Part shown: in pieces, positions 54,134 through 64,000 of the stretch
How positions within the stretch are numbered: position 1 is the first letter of the stretch
Layout: the number at the start of each line of letters is the position of its first letter
DNA from: Rhodeus uyekii
Taxonomy: Eukaryota; Chordata; Actinopteri; Cypriniformes; Acheilognathidae
Direction of reading: 5' to 3'
DNA length: 64,000 nt
Assembly: GCA_037043235.1 (NCBI GenBank)
Contig: JAWRVZ010000238.1
Span: forward strand, 226,001 to 290,000
Notes under the pieces: generated by a model
Told to the model about the DNA's origin: nothing
Database searches by the model: none
Seen by the model: only the letters and a program-made list of their open reading frames with translations
Program-made: the position numbers and the translations under genes

Positions 54134-54345
54134 TAGGCCACGTCCACACAAAGCCGGTGTATTCCCTATCTGATCATAAACACGGCGTCGTCTCAAGAAA
54201 TATCAGCATACACACTAAACCACTAAAACCGACTGAAAACGGTGTAGTATATATGCCAGACCAGTATGGGGCGCTGTAATTCTGCCACAGATATACACTA
54301 TACACAGAGAAGAAGACTTTGAGCATGCACATTGTTGTTGCTGTT
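54134..54345 (-). mobile_element. Harbinger-family terminal fragment, reversed
   Basis: GGCCACGTCCACAC at 54134 and the following ~200 bp match in reverse the right end of the element at 54641-55249. Confidence 0.75.
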
Positions 54346-54640
54346 CAGTGTTGCCAGATTGGGCTCCTTTTGGTCACATCCAACCGGGGAAAAAATCGCA
54401 TAATCGATGCATAAAATCGCGCAACATCTTTCATTATTTATAAGAGTACGCATTTTGTGCTGGTATTTTTTTAAATGGGCGGGTTTTAAGCTGTAGTTGG
54501 GCTGGAAATCTTCAGTCATATCTGGCAACAATTTTTAATGTCCAGACATCCCATCCCTAGTTTCTCTACTATCCATCTCCCGCTGTGATGCAGCTGAGGT
54601 GTCTGATGACATGTGTTTGTTGAAAGTCAGCAGACACCAA

Positions 54641-55249
54641 GTGCCCGTCCACACGGAGACGCGTATCACTGAATACGCATAATTTTTTTATCGTATTGGC
54701 GTTTCGTCCACACGGATCCTGCGTTTTGGGTGACTGAATCCGCTATTTTTTGAAACTGGGTCCTAAAGTGGATAAATCTGAAAACGACACCCTTGCGGTT
54801 TCGTGTGTACAGCCAATCTGTATATTTTGTGAAACGATGATGTCATCACATCACGTGTCGGCTGCGTCACATGTAACAGCAACAGCAATGATGGCGGACT
54901 ACATGATTGTGTTCGTGCTGCAGAAGCTACTAAGCCTACTAGCTTTATTACAGAAAAATCTATTGCTTCTGTGCAATTGTGATGAGCAGCAAGCGATGTT
55001 GCGTTCGCCATCTTCGTCTTCTTCTTCTTGGTCCGTATACAGCGCGCAAGGTTGTGCGCATACTCAAAGTCTTCTTCTCCGTGTATAGTGTATATCTGTG
55101 GCAGAATTACAGCGCCCCATACTGGTCTGGCATATATACTACACCGTTTTCAGTCGGTTTTAGTGGTTTCGTGTGTACGGATTTTTTTTTTAGAACGAGG
55201 AAAAAAAATGATCAGGTAGGGAATGCACCGGCTTCGTGTGGACGTGGCC
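54641..55249 (+). mobile_element. Harbinger-derived MITE
   Basis: The left end GTGCCCGTCCACACGGAGAC and right end TTCGTGTGGACGTGGCC resemble those of 43922-45437, and both internal flanks are related (GGCGGACTACATGATTGTG near 54893 and CAGCGCGCAAGGTTGTGCGC near 55040). CAA flanks both sides. No transposase. It is a deletion derivative of the same family. Confidence 0.8.
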
Positions 55250-55924
55250 CAAATCTTCTGAAATACTATGCCTTGTTCAAATGAGGCATACCCATAAAAT
55301 AATTCATTCTTGAAGAATTAATTCACTATTCATTCACTTCACTTTAAAACATCTGGCTAATATGGAAAATGTTCCATGAACTGTTCAAACTATCTAATGT
55401 CTTGAAAATGAGTATAAATATTTATTTTAATACACTTTATTATAATTATGCTTGAAATGAATTACATCCATGTTCAACTGAGTCAAAAAACAAAAACAAA
55501 CCACAATAAAACATGTCAGAACTTTTTAGATTTTAAGCAGTTTATGAAATAAAGGTAACTTTTAGCTCTTATTTCATAGTGAGAGCAAATGTTTTATACT
55601 GTTTTGTTTTATCTTCAGATTGTAAACTTAGTATAGTTATTTAAGTTGTAACTTGTATAGTTATTTAAGTTTTCTTATAAACCTCTGACATTTATTCCAC
55701 ATTTTAGTGTAACAAGTGCGGTGGATGATGTAAATAAATATAGTATGTAAAATTACTCTTTTTCACAAAAGCGTTATATGAATCGCAAGTTTACCTAAAT
55801 TACATCACAGACATCTTATTCAAACGTTTTAATCTTACATTTTTAAAAATGTTTACACACTAAAACTGTGTTTGAAGACCCACTCAGTGATATAAAATTT
55901 CACCTCAAGCATTTCTGTTTATCA

Positions 55925-55967
<43 letters not shown>
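55250..55967. other. No gene recognised; TA microsatellite
   Basis: AT-rich, with a TA microsatellite (about 55931-55967) directly before transposon A copy 2. Confidence 0.5.
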
Positions 55968-55969
<2 letters not shown>

Positions 55970-57872
55970 GCCATTCTACAGAATTGGTGACAAAACAGAG
56001 TTGGAAACATCTTGAATGTTTTTATTTTTCCCCCACAAATTTTGCACGTATGCAAATGGTACAATATCCAAGGTATACATTTCTAGTAATTGTACGGTTA
56101 GTTCTCAAATTGTATTTTCAGAAAGTGCTGGAATATTTGTCACTACTAAAACACAACAATATATCATAAATTAAGCAGGCTTATAATGACCTATTAAGAT
56201 TTTGTTCACATCAACCTTGTAAATATATTTTTTCTCTATTTAAAAAAAAAATGTTTACAGGTTAAATCAATAAAAATGGCAAATTTAATAATATTTTAAG
56301 TGTCATTTATGAGATTAGTTGTATTTTGAACCCAATCTTTTTTTGTAGAAGGCATAAAGTTTATCATACTGATTTCAAAGTTAAGGATTCATTAGTTTGA
56401 ATATGCATTAAACTAAACACTATCATAACGTCTTAGTTGATAATTCAATATACTTTATTTTTGACAAAACTTTCCATGTTTTGGTAGTGACAGCACATTT
56501 TCGGTAATGACAGTAATGTTTTGGTAGTGACCCCAATACTTAGTTTGCCATAGTTGAATCAGACATTCAACATTTTATGTTAATACAAATAACTAATTAT
56601 ATTGCACATATGCAGTCAGCACGTACACTCACCTAAAGGATTATTAGGAACACCATACTAATACTGTGTTTGACCCCCTTTCACCTTCAGAACTGCCTTA
56701 ATTCTACGTGGCATTGATTCAACAAAGTGCTGAAAGCATTCTTTAGAAATGTTGGCCATATTGATAGGATAGCATCTCGCAGTTGATGGAGATTTGTGGG
56801 ATGCACATCCAGGGCACAAAGCTCCCGTTCCACCACATCCCAAAGATGCTCTATTGGGTTGAGATATGGTGACTGTGGGGCCATTTTAGTGCAGTAAACT
56901 CATTGTCATGTTCAAGAAACCAATTTGAAATAATTCCAGCTTTGTGACATGGTGCATTATCCTGCTGTAAGCAGCATCAGAGGATGGGTACATGGTGGTC
57001 ATAAAGGGATGGACATGGTCAGAAACAATGCTCAGGTAGACCGTGGCATTTAAACGATGCCCAATTGGCACTAAGAGGCCTAAAGTGTGCCAAGAAAACA
57101 TCCCCACACCATTACACCACCACCACCAGCCTGCACAGTGGTAACAAGCCATGATAGATCCATGTTCTCATTTTGTTTAGGCCAAATTCTGACTCTACCA
57201 TCTGAATGTCTCAACAGAAATCGAGACTCATCAGACCAGGCAACATTTTTCCAGTCTTCAACTGTCCAATTTTGATGAGCTTGTGCAAATTATAGCCTCT
57301 TTTTCCTATTTTAGTGGAGATGAGTGGCACCCGGTGGGGTGTTCTGCTGTTGTAGCCCATCCGCCTCAAGGTTGTGCGTGTTGTGGCTTCACAAATGCTT
57401 TGCTGCAAACCTCAGTTGTAACGAGGGGTTATTTCAGTCAAAGTTGCTCTTCTATCAGCTTGAATCAGTCGGCCCGTTCTCCTCTGACCTCTAGCATCAA
57501 CAAGGCATTTTCACACACAGGACTGCCGCATACTGGATGTTTTTCCCTTTTCACAGCATTCTTTGTAAACCCTAGAAATGATTTTGCTTGAAAATCCCAG
57601 TAACTAAGCAGATTGTGAAATACTCAGACCAGCCCGTCTGGCACCATCAACCACGCCACGTTAAAAATTGCTTAAATCACCTTTCTTTCCCATTCTGACA
57701 TTCAGTTTGGAGTTCAGGAGATTGTCTTGACCCCTAAATGCATTGAAGCAACTGCCATGTTGATTAGAAAATTGCATTAATGAGAAATTGAACAGGTGTT
57801 CCTAATAATCCTTTAGGTGAGTGTATAACATATTCATTCAGATAATTATCCAGAACCACATAGAGACACTCA
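55968..57872. mobile_element. DNA transposon 'A', copy 2, right end missing
   Basis: It starts GGGCCATTCTACAGAATTGG at 55968 and matches 20650-21285, then 22018-22060, then the Tc1, then 24915-24960. It stops at AGAGACACTC (57872), where GC-rich sequence begins. It lacks the solo LTR and the inserts within Tc1, so it serves as the empty-site reference for copy 1. Confidence 0.85.
56626..57823 (-). mobile_element. Tc1-like element, copy 2
   Basis: Inverted ends CACTCACCTAAAGGATTATT and complement, flanked by TA, 1198 bp. The minus-strand transposase is recognisable: a DNA-binding part near 57400-57700, RMGYNSRTPHRVPL, DHVHPFMTTMYPSSDA (near 57000) and PQSPYLNPIEHLWDVVEREL (near 56870) with the terminal catalytic Glu. 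Stops and frameshifts occur throughout. It is inserted at the same point of transposon A as copy 1. Confidence 0.9.
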
Positions 57873-58370
57873 ACAGCCTCTAGCCACTCTGACACAAAAA
57901 CAAGTGAGACGCATCGTTGCGACCGTCTCGCCGGCGCGATCGCGATGACCACGATTTTTTCGTATGAAAGTCGTTCGGAGAGTGAAGCCTTGGATACGTA
58001 CCGATCGGTACGTCGTGACCGGTCTCGGACGGGGCCCAAATAAGTGAGAGAGCGACGGATCCGGAAAATTCCAACGCTTTTGTTGGCCTCGCGAGGGGGA
58101 CTGTCCAGGGGGGTGGTCGTCACTCGATTCACCCATCCCCCACTTATTCGTAAATTTCTCACTGACCTCTCAACGTCCACTCTGGACCGCTCAACTTCGT
58201 CCGACCCGGGTGAGTCTGGCGTCGGCGCGTCCGGGCCGGCCCCCTGATGTCAGCGGTGCCGTCGTTTTCAAAATTCGTCCATCGGATCAAGAGATACGCC
58301 CATTTTAACGATTTTGGCTTCACTCTGGACCGATGGGTACGTCTGTTAGAAAGAGTAGAAATTAATTTTT
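57873..58370. other. GC-rich single-copy lead-in to the satellite
   Basis: A sharply different base composition, rich in CpG (CTCGCCGGCGCGATCGCGAT), with a palindrome ACGTACCGATCGGTACGT near 57996-58013. No gene seen; frames of 60-140 codons on both strands have no recognisable similarity. It resembles spacer or promoter-like sequence adjoining a tandem array. Confidence 0.5.
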
Positions 58371-60600
58371 GGGTTTGGTTTTTTGCTCATAATGGCCTGA
58401 AAAATGCACCAAAACGCTCGAAAATCACACCGTGGATAGAACTCGACGAGACGGTTCGAACGAGACCAGCCTCACCCGGATCCATCGAAATTTTGATATT
58501 TTTTGGAATTTTTGATTGCCTTCACATTTTTGAAAATTCATTTTTTGGGTGTGGTTTTTTGCCCATAACGCCCTGAAAAATGCACCAAAACGCTCGAAAA
58601 TCACACCGTGGATAGAACTCGACGAGTCGGTTCGAACGAGACCAGCCACGCCCGGATCCATCGAAATTTTGATATTTTTTGAAATTTTTGATTGCCTTCA
58701 CATTTTTGAAAATTCATTTTTTGGGTGTGGTTTTTTTGCCCATAACGCCCTGAAAAATGCACCAAAACGCTCGAAAATCCTACCGTGGATAGAACTCGAT
58801 GAGCAGGATCGAACGAGACCAGCCTCACCCGGATCCATCGAAATTTTGATATTTTTTGGAATTTTTGATTGCCTTCACATTTTTGAAAATTGATTTTTGG
58901 GTGTGGTTTTTTGCCCATAACGCCCTGAAAAATGCACCAAAACGCTCGAAAATCACACCGTGGATAGAACTCGACGAGCAGGATCCAACGAGACCAGTCT
59001 CACCCGGATCCATCGAAATTTTGATATTTTTTGGAATTTTTGATTGCCTTCACATTTTTGAAAATTCATTTTTTGGGTGTGGTTTTTTGCCCATAACGCC
59101 CTGAAAAATGCACCAAAACGCTCGAAAATCCCACCGTGGATAGAACTCGACGAGCAGGATCGAACGAGACCAGCCACGCCCGGATCCATCGAAATTTGGG
59201 AATTTTTTGGAATTTTTGATTGTCTTCACATTTTTGAAAATTGATTTTTGGGTGTGGTTTTTTGCCCATAACGCCCTGAAAAATGCACCAAAACGCTCGA
59301 AAATCCCACCGTGGATAGAACTCGACGAGCAGGATCCAACGAGACCAGCCACGCCCGGATCCATCGAAATTTGGGTAATTTTTGGGAATTTTTGATTGTC
59401 TTCACATTTTTGAAAATTGATTTTTGGGTGTGGTTTTCTGCCCATAACGCCCTGAAAAATGCACCAAAACGCTCGAAAATCACACCGTGGATAGAACTCG
59501 ACGAGCAGGATCGAACGAGACCAGCCACGCCCGGATCCATCGAAATTTGGGAATTTTTTGGAATTTTTGATTGTCTTCACATTTTTGAAAATTGATTTTT
59601 GGGTGTGGTTTTTTGCCCATAACGCCCTGAAAAATGCACCAAAACGCTCGAAAATCCCACCGTGGATAGAACTCGACGAGCAGGATCGAACGAGACCAGC
59701 CACGCCCGGATCCATCGAAATTTGGGAAATTTTTGGAATTTTTGATTGTCTTCACATTTTTGAAAATTGATTTTTGGGTGTGGTTTTTTGCCCATAACGC
59801 CCTGAAAAATGCACCAAAACGCTCGAAAATCACACCGTGGATAGAACTCGACGAGCAGGATCGAACGAGACCAGCCACGCCCGCATCCATCGAAATTTGG
59901 GAATTTTTTGGAATTTTTGATTGTCTTCACATTTTTGAAAATTGATTTTTGGGTCTGGTTTTTTGCCCATAACGCCCTGAAAAATGCACCAAAACGCTCG
60001 AAAATCCCACCGTGGATAGAACTCGACGAGCAGGATCGAACGAGACCAGCCACGCCCGGATCCATCGAAATTTGGGAAATTTTTGGAATTTTTGATTGTC
60101 TTCACATTTTTGAAAATTGATTTTTGGGTGTGGTTTTTTGCCCATAACGCCCTGAAAAATGCACCAAAACGCTCGAAAATCCCACCGTGGATAGAACTCG
60201 ACGAGCAGGATCGAACGAGACCAGCCACGCCCGGATCCATCGAAATTTGGGAAATTTTTGGAATTTTTGATTGTCTTCACATTTTTGAAAATTGATTTTT
60301 GGGTGTGGTTTTTTGCCCATAACGCCCTGAAAAATGCACCAAAACGCTCGAAAATCACACCGTGGATAGAACTCGACGAGCAGGATCCAACGAGACCAGC
60401 CACGCCCGGATCCATCGAAATTTTGATATTTTTTGGAATTTTTGATTGCCTTCACATTTTTGAAAATTCATTTTTTGGGTGTGGTTTTTTGCCCATAACG
60501 CCCTGAAAAATGCACCAAAACGCTCAAAAATCACACCGTGGATAGAACTCGGCGAGACGGTTCGAACGAGACCAGCCACGCCCGGATCCATCGAAATTTG
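58371..60600. repeat. ~175-bp satellite array
   Basis: The anchor TGAAAAATGCACCAAAAC recurs about every 175 bp, roughly 13 times. The monomer carries GCCCATAACGCCC, CCGTGGATAGAACTCGACGA, a variable GACGGTTCGAACGAGACC or GCAGGATCGAACGAGACC box, CGGATCCATCGAAATT, and a T-rich part with CACATTTTTGAAAATT. Copies are very similar. Long frames on both strands are satellite artefacts. Confidence 0.95.
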
Positions 60601-63600
60601 GGTGATTTTTTGCATTTTTGCATTTTTGCATTCTGACTTCCACCCCCTCCGAGCCTCTGAGCCACCCCGAGGAAGAGTCGCCATTCTGGGCCATGTTCAA
60701 TATCACCCGCGCCCCTGGAGGACACCTATGTAGGAACTTTGGTTTTTTGCCCATAACGCCCTGAAAAATGCACCAAAACGCTCAAAAATCACACCGTGGA
60801 TAGAACTCAACGAGACGGTTCGAACGAGACCAGCCACGCCCGGATCCATCGAAATTTGGGTCATTTTTGGAATTTTTGATTGCTTTCACATTTTTGAAAA
60901 TTCATTTTTTGGGTGTGGTTTTTCGCCCATAACGCCCTGAAAAATGCACCAAAACGCTCAAAATTCACACCGTGGATAGAACTCAACGAGACGGTTCGAA
61001 CGAGACCAGCCACGCCCGGATCCATCGAAATTTGGTTCATTTTTGGAATTTTTGATTGCTTTCACATTTTTGAAAATTGATTTTTGGGTGTGGTTTTTCG
61101 CCCATAACGCCCTGAAAAATGCACCAAAACGCTCAAAATTCACACCGTGGATAGAACTCAACGAGACGGTTCGAACGAGACCAGCCACGCCCGGATCCAT
61201 CGAAATTTGGTTCATTTTTGGAATTTTTGATTGCTTTCACATTTTTGAAAATTGATTTTTGGGTGTGGTTTTTCGCCCATAACGCCCTGAAAAATGCACC
61301 AAAACGCTCAAAAATCACACCGTGGATAGAACTCGGCGAGACGGTTCGAACGAGACCAGCCACGCCCGGATCCATCGAAATTTGGGTGATTTTTTGCATT
61401 TTTGCATTTTTGCATTCTGACTTCCACCCCCTCCGAGCCTCTGAGCCACCCCGAGGAAGAGTCGCCATTCTGGGCCATGTTCAATATCACCCGCGCCCCT
61501 GGAGGACAACTATGTAGGAACTTTGGTTTTTTGCCCATAACGCCCTGAAAAATGCACCAAAACGCTCAAAAATCACACCGTGGATAGAACTCAACGAGAC
61601 GGTTCGAACGAGACCAGCCAAGCCCGGATCCATCGAAATTTGGTTCATTTTTGGAATTTTTGATTGCTTTCACATTTTTGAAAATTGATTTTTGGGTGTG
61701 GTTTTTCGCCCATAACGCCCTGAAAAATGCACCAAAACGCTCAAAAATCACACCGTGGATAGAACTCAACGAGACGGTTCGAACGAGACCAACCACGCCC
61801 GGATCCGTCGACATTTGGGTGATTTTTTGCATTTTTGCATTCTGACTTCCACCCCCTCCGAGCCTCTGAGCCACCCCGAGGAAGAGTCGCCATTCTGGGC
61901 CATGTTCAATATCACCCGCGCCCCTGGAGGACACCTAGGTAGGAACTTTGTTTTTTTGCCCATAACGCCCTGAAAAATGCACCAAAATGCTTGAAAATCA
62001 CACCGTGGATAGAACTCAACGAGACGGTTCGAACGAGACCAACCACGCCCGGATCCGTCGACATTTGGGTGATTTTTTGCATTTTTGCATTCTGACTTCC
62101 ACCCCCTCCGAGCCTCTGAGCCACCCCGAGGAAGAGTCGCCTTTCTGGGCCATGTTCAATATCACCCGCGCCCCTGGAGGACACCTAGGTAGGAACTTTG
62201 GTTTTTTGCCCATAACGCCCTGAAAAATGCACCAAAATGCTTGAAAATCACACCGTGGATAGAACTCAACGAGACGGTTCGAACGAGACCAACCACGCCC
62301 GGATCCGTCGACATTTGGGTGATTTTTTGCATTTTTGCATTCTGACTTCCACCCCCTCCGAGCCTCTGAGCCACCCCGAGGAAGAGTCGCCTTTCTGGGC
62401 CATGTTCAATATCACCCGCGCCCCTGGAGGACACCTAGGTAGGAACTTTGGTTTTTTGCCCATAACGCCCTGAAAAATGCACCAAAATGCTTGAAAATCA
62501 CACCGTGGATAGAACTCAACGAGACGGTTCGAACGAGACCAACCACGCCCGGATCCGTCGACATTTGGGTGATTTTTTGCATTTTTGCATTCTGACTTCC
62601 ACCCCCTCCGAGCCTCTGAGCCACCCCGAGGAAGAGTCGCCTTTCTGGGCCATGTTCAATATCACCCGCGCCCCTGGAGGACACCTAGGTAGGAACTTTG
62701 GTTTTTTGCCCATAACGCCCTGAAAAATGCACCAAAATGCTTGAAAATCACACCGTGGATAGAACTCAACGAGACGGTTCGAACGAGACCAACCACGCCC
62801 GGATCCGTCGACATTTGGGTGATTTTTGGAATTTTTGATTGTCTTCACATTTTTGAAAATTGATTTTATTATTTTATTTTATTGTTTTTACACATACACA
62901 CACATATATATCGAGAGAGATAATATATACATTAAAAAGTTGTTATAAACACTTTTTTCAACTGTCTCATCCCTCAATTCCTGATGCGTCAAATCCTTGG
63001 GATCAGAAGCGTCCGGCGTTTTTTTCACTAACCAGCCTAAATGTCTCTCTGCAAGGTATTTCTGCTGTTTTTGATCCACAATGCAAATTGTTTTACACAT
63101 ACACACACATATATATCGAGAGAGATAATATATACATTAAAAAGTTGTTATAAACACTTTTTTCAACTGTCTCATCCCTCAATTCCTGATGCGTCAAATC
63201 CTTGGGATCAGAAGCGTCCGGCGTTTTTTTCACTAACCAGCCTAAATGTCTCTCTGCAAAGTATTTCTGCTGTTTTTGATCCAAAATGGTGATTTTTTGC
63301 ATTTTTGCATTCTGACTTCCACCCCCTCCGAGCCTCTGAGCCACCCCGAGGAAGAGTCGCCTTTCTGGGCCATGTTCAATATCACCCGCGCCCCTGGAGG
63401 ACACCTAGGTAGGAACTTTGGTTTTTTGCCCATAACGCCCTGAAAAATGCACCAAAATGCTTGAAAATCACACCGCGGATAGAACTCAACGAGACGGTTC
63501 GAACGAGACCAACCACGCCCGGATCCGTCGACATTTGGGTGATTTTTTGCATTTTTGCATTCTGACTTCCACCCCCTCCGAGCCTCTGAGCCACCCCGAG

Positions 63601-64000
63601 GAAGAGTCGCCATTCTGGGCCATGTTCAATATCACCCGCGCCCCTGGAGGACACCTAGGTAGGAACTTTGTTTTTTTGCCCATAACGCCCTGAAAAATGC
63701 ACCAAAATGCTTGAAAATCACACCGTGGATAGAACTCAACGAGACGGTTCGAACGAGACCAACCACGCCCGGATCCGTCGACATTTGGGTGATTTTTTGC
63801 ATTTTTGCATTCTGACTTCCACCCCCTCCGAGCCTCTGAGCCACCCCGAGGAAGAGTCGCCTTTCTGGGCCATGTTCAATATCACCCGCGCCCCTGGAGG
63901 ACACCTAGGTAGGAACTTTGGTTTTTTGCCCATAACGCCCTGAAAAATGCACCAAAATGCTTGAAAATCACACCGTGGATAGAACTCAACGAGACGGTTC
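60601..64000. repeat. Mixed then ~250-bp satellite array
   Basis: Anchor spacing changes from 175 to about 255, 178, 176, 176, 257 and 175, and then settles at 250 bp from about 61720 to the window end. The longer monomer replaces the T-rich part with a ~135-bp segment (GCATTCTGACTTCCACCCCC ... GTTCAATATCACCCGCGCCC ... GGACACCTAGGTAGGAACTT). Adjacent 250-bp copies are nearly identical. The array continues beyond the window. Confidence 0.95.
62862..63286. repeat. Two-copy ~205-bp insert within the satellite
   Basis: A foreign sequence interrupts the 250-bp array and is itself tandemly duplicated: TATATCGAGAGAGATAATAT occurs near 62907 and again 205 bp later. Each copy ends near TGTTTTTGATCCA. 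On the minus strand each copy encodes an open stretch QKQQKYLAERHLGWLVKKTP, then DASDPKDLTHQELRDETVEK; I do not recognise it. Confidence 0.75.

Noticed and set aside
58440..58470. Pol III B-box in the satellite (GGTTCGAACGAGACC)
   Set aside because: It fits only part of the B-box consensus, lacks the final C, is replaced by GGATCGAACG in many monomers, and has no paired A box.
59050..59715. 221-codon minus-strand frame and similar 100-160-codon frames
   Set aside because: The ~175-bp satellite happens to be open in several frames on both strands; every frame repeats with the monomer and none resembles a protein.

Overview
The window looks like a repeat-rich stretch of a teleost fish nuclear genome, probably a cypriniform or close relative. 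This is inferred from the mix of Tc1, hAT, PIF-Harbinger, L2/Rex1-like and L1/Tx1-like LINEs, Ty3/gypsy and endogenous-retrovirus remnants, and from an intron-containing F-type lectin (fucolectin) gene. Nothing suggests bacterial, phage or plasmid DNA. Most open frames are shadows or lie in satellites.

Layout. (1) 1-1543: 5' end of a minus-strand Ty3/gypsy element (LTR, gag, protease, start of RT). (2) 3401-15325: an 11.9-kb GGTTGCTAGG minisatellite built as a higher-order repeat, with four copies of a ~1.26-kb block B and three of a ~0.53-kb block D. (3) 15326-19830: a diverged B-like block, a short ERV-type pol fragment joined to a reversed partial LTR, and a 3.3-kb non-coding element with inverted ends. 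(4) 20378-37332: a 17-kb interval bounded by hAT-type ends and an exact 8-bp target duplication. It holds a nested DNA transposon (with a solo LTR and a Tc1 that itself carries a LINE tail and a second solo LTR), an L2/Rex1-like LINE with an 881-codon ORF, a MITE, and a multi-exon F-type lectin gene on the minus strand. (5) 37333-37796: two exons of a DUF4806-like pseudogene, broken by the hAT-type insertion. (6) 38700-48100: a LINE tail, a hAT transposase pseudogene, and a minus-strand L1-like LINE carrying stacked Harbinger, hAT and mariner insertions. (7) 48110-53955: a decayed second copy of the 5' part of the lectin locus, split by a LINE and two related hAT elements. (8) 54134-57872: Harbinger-derived MITEs and a second copy of the nested DNA transposon with its Tc1. 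(9) 57873-64000: a GC-rich sequence followed by a satellite that changes from ~175-bp to ~250-bp monomers.

The only plausible host genes are the lectin gene (signal peptide plus three two-exon F-type lectin domains) and the DUF4806-like pseudogene. The lectin exon phases agree at every junction checked, so it could be expressed, but its 3' end was not found. Several insertions were placed to the base by target duplications or by comparison with an unoccupied copy elsewhere in the window, so much of the insertion order can be read. All alignments and counts were made by eye.
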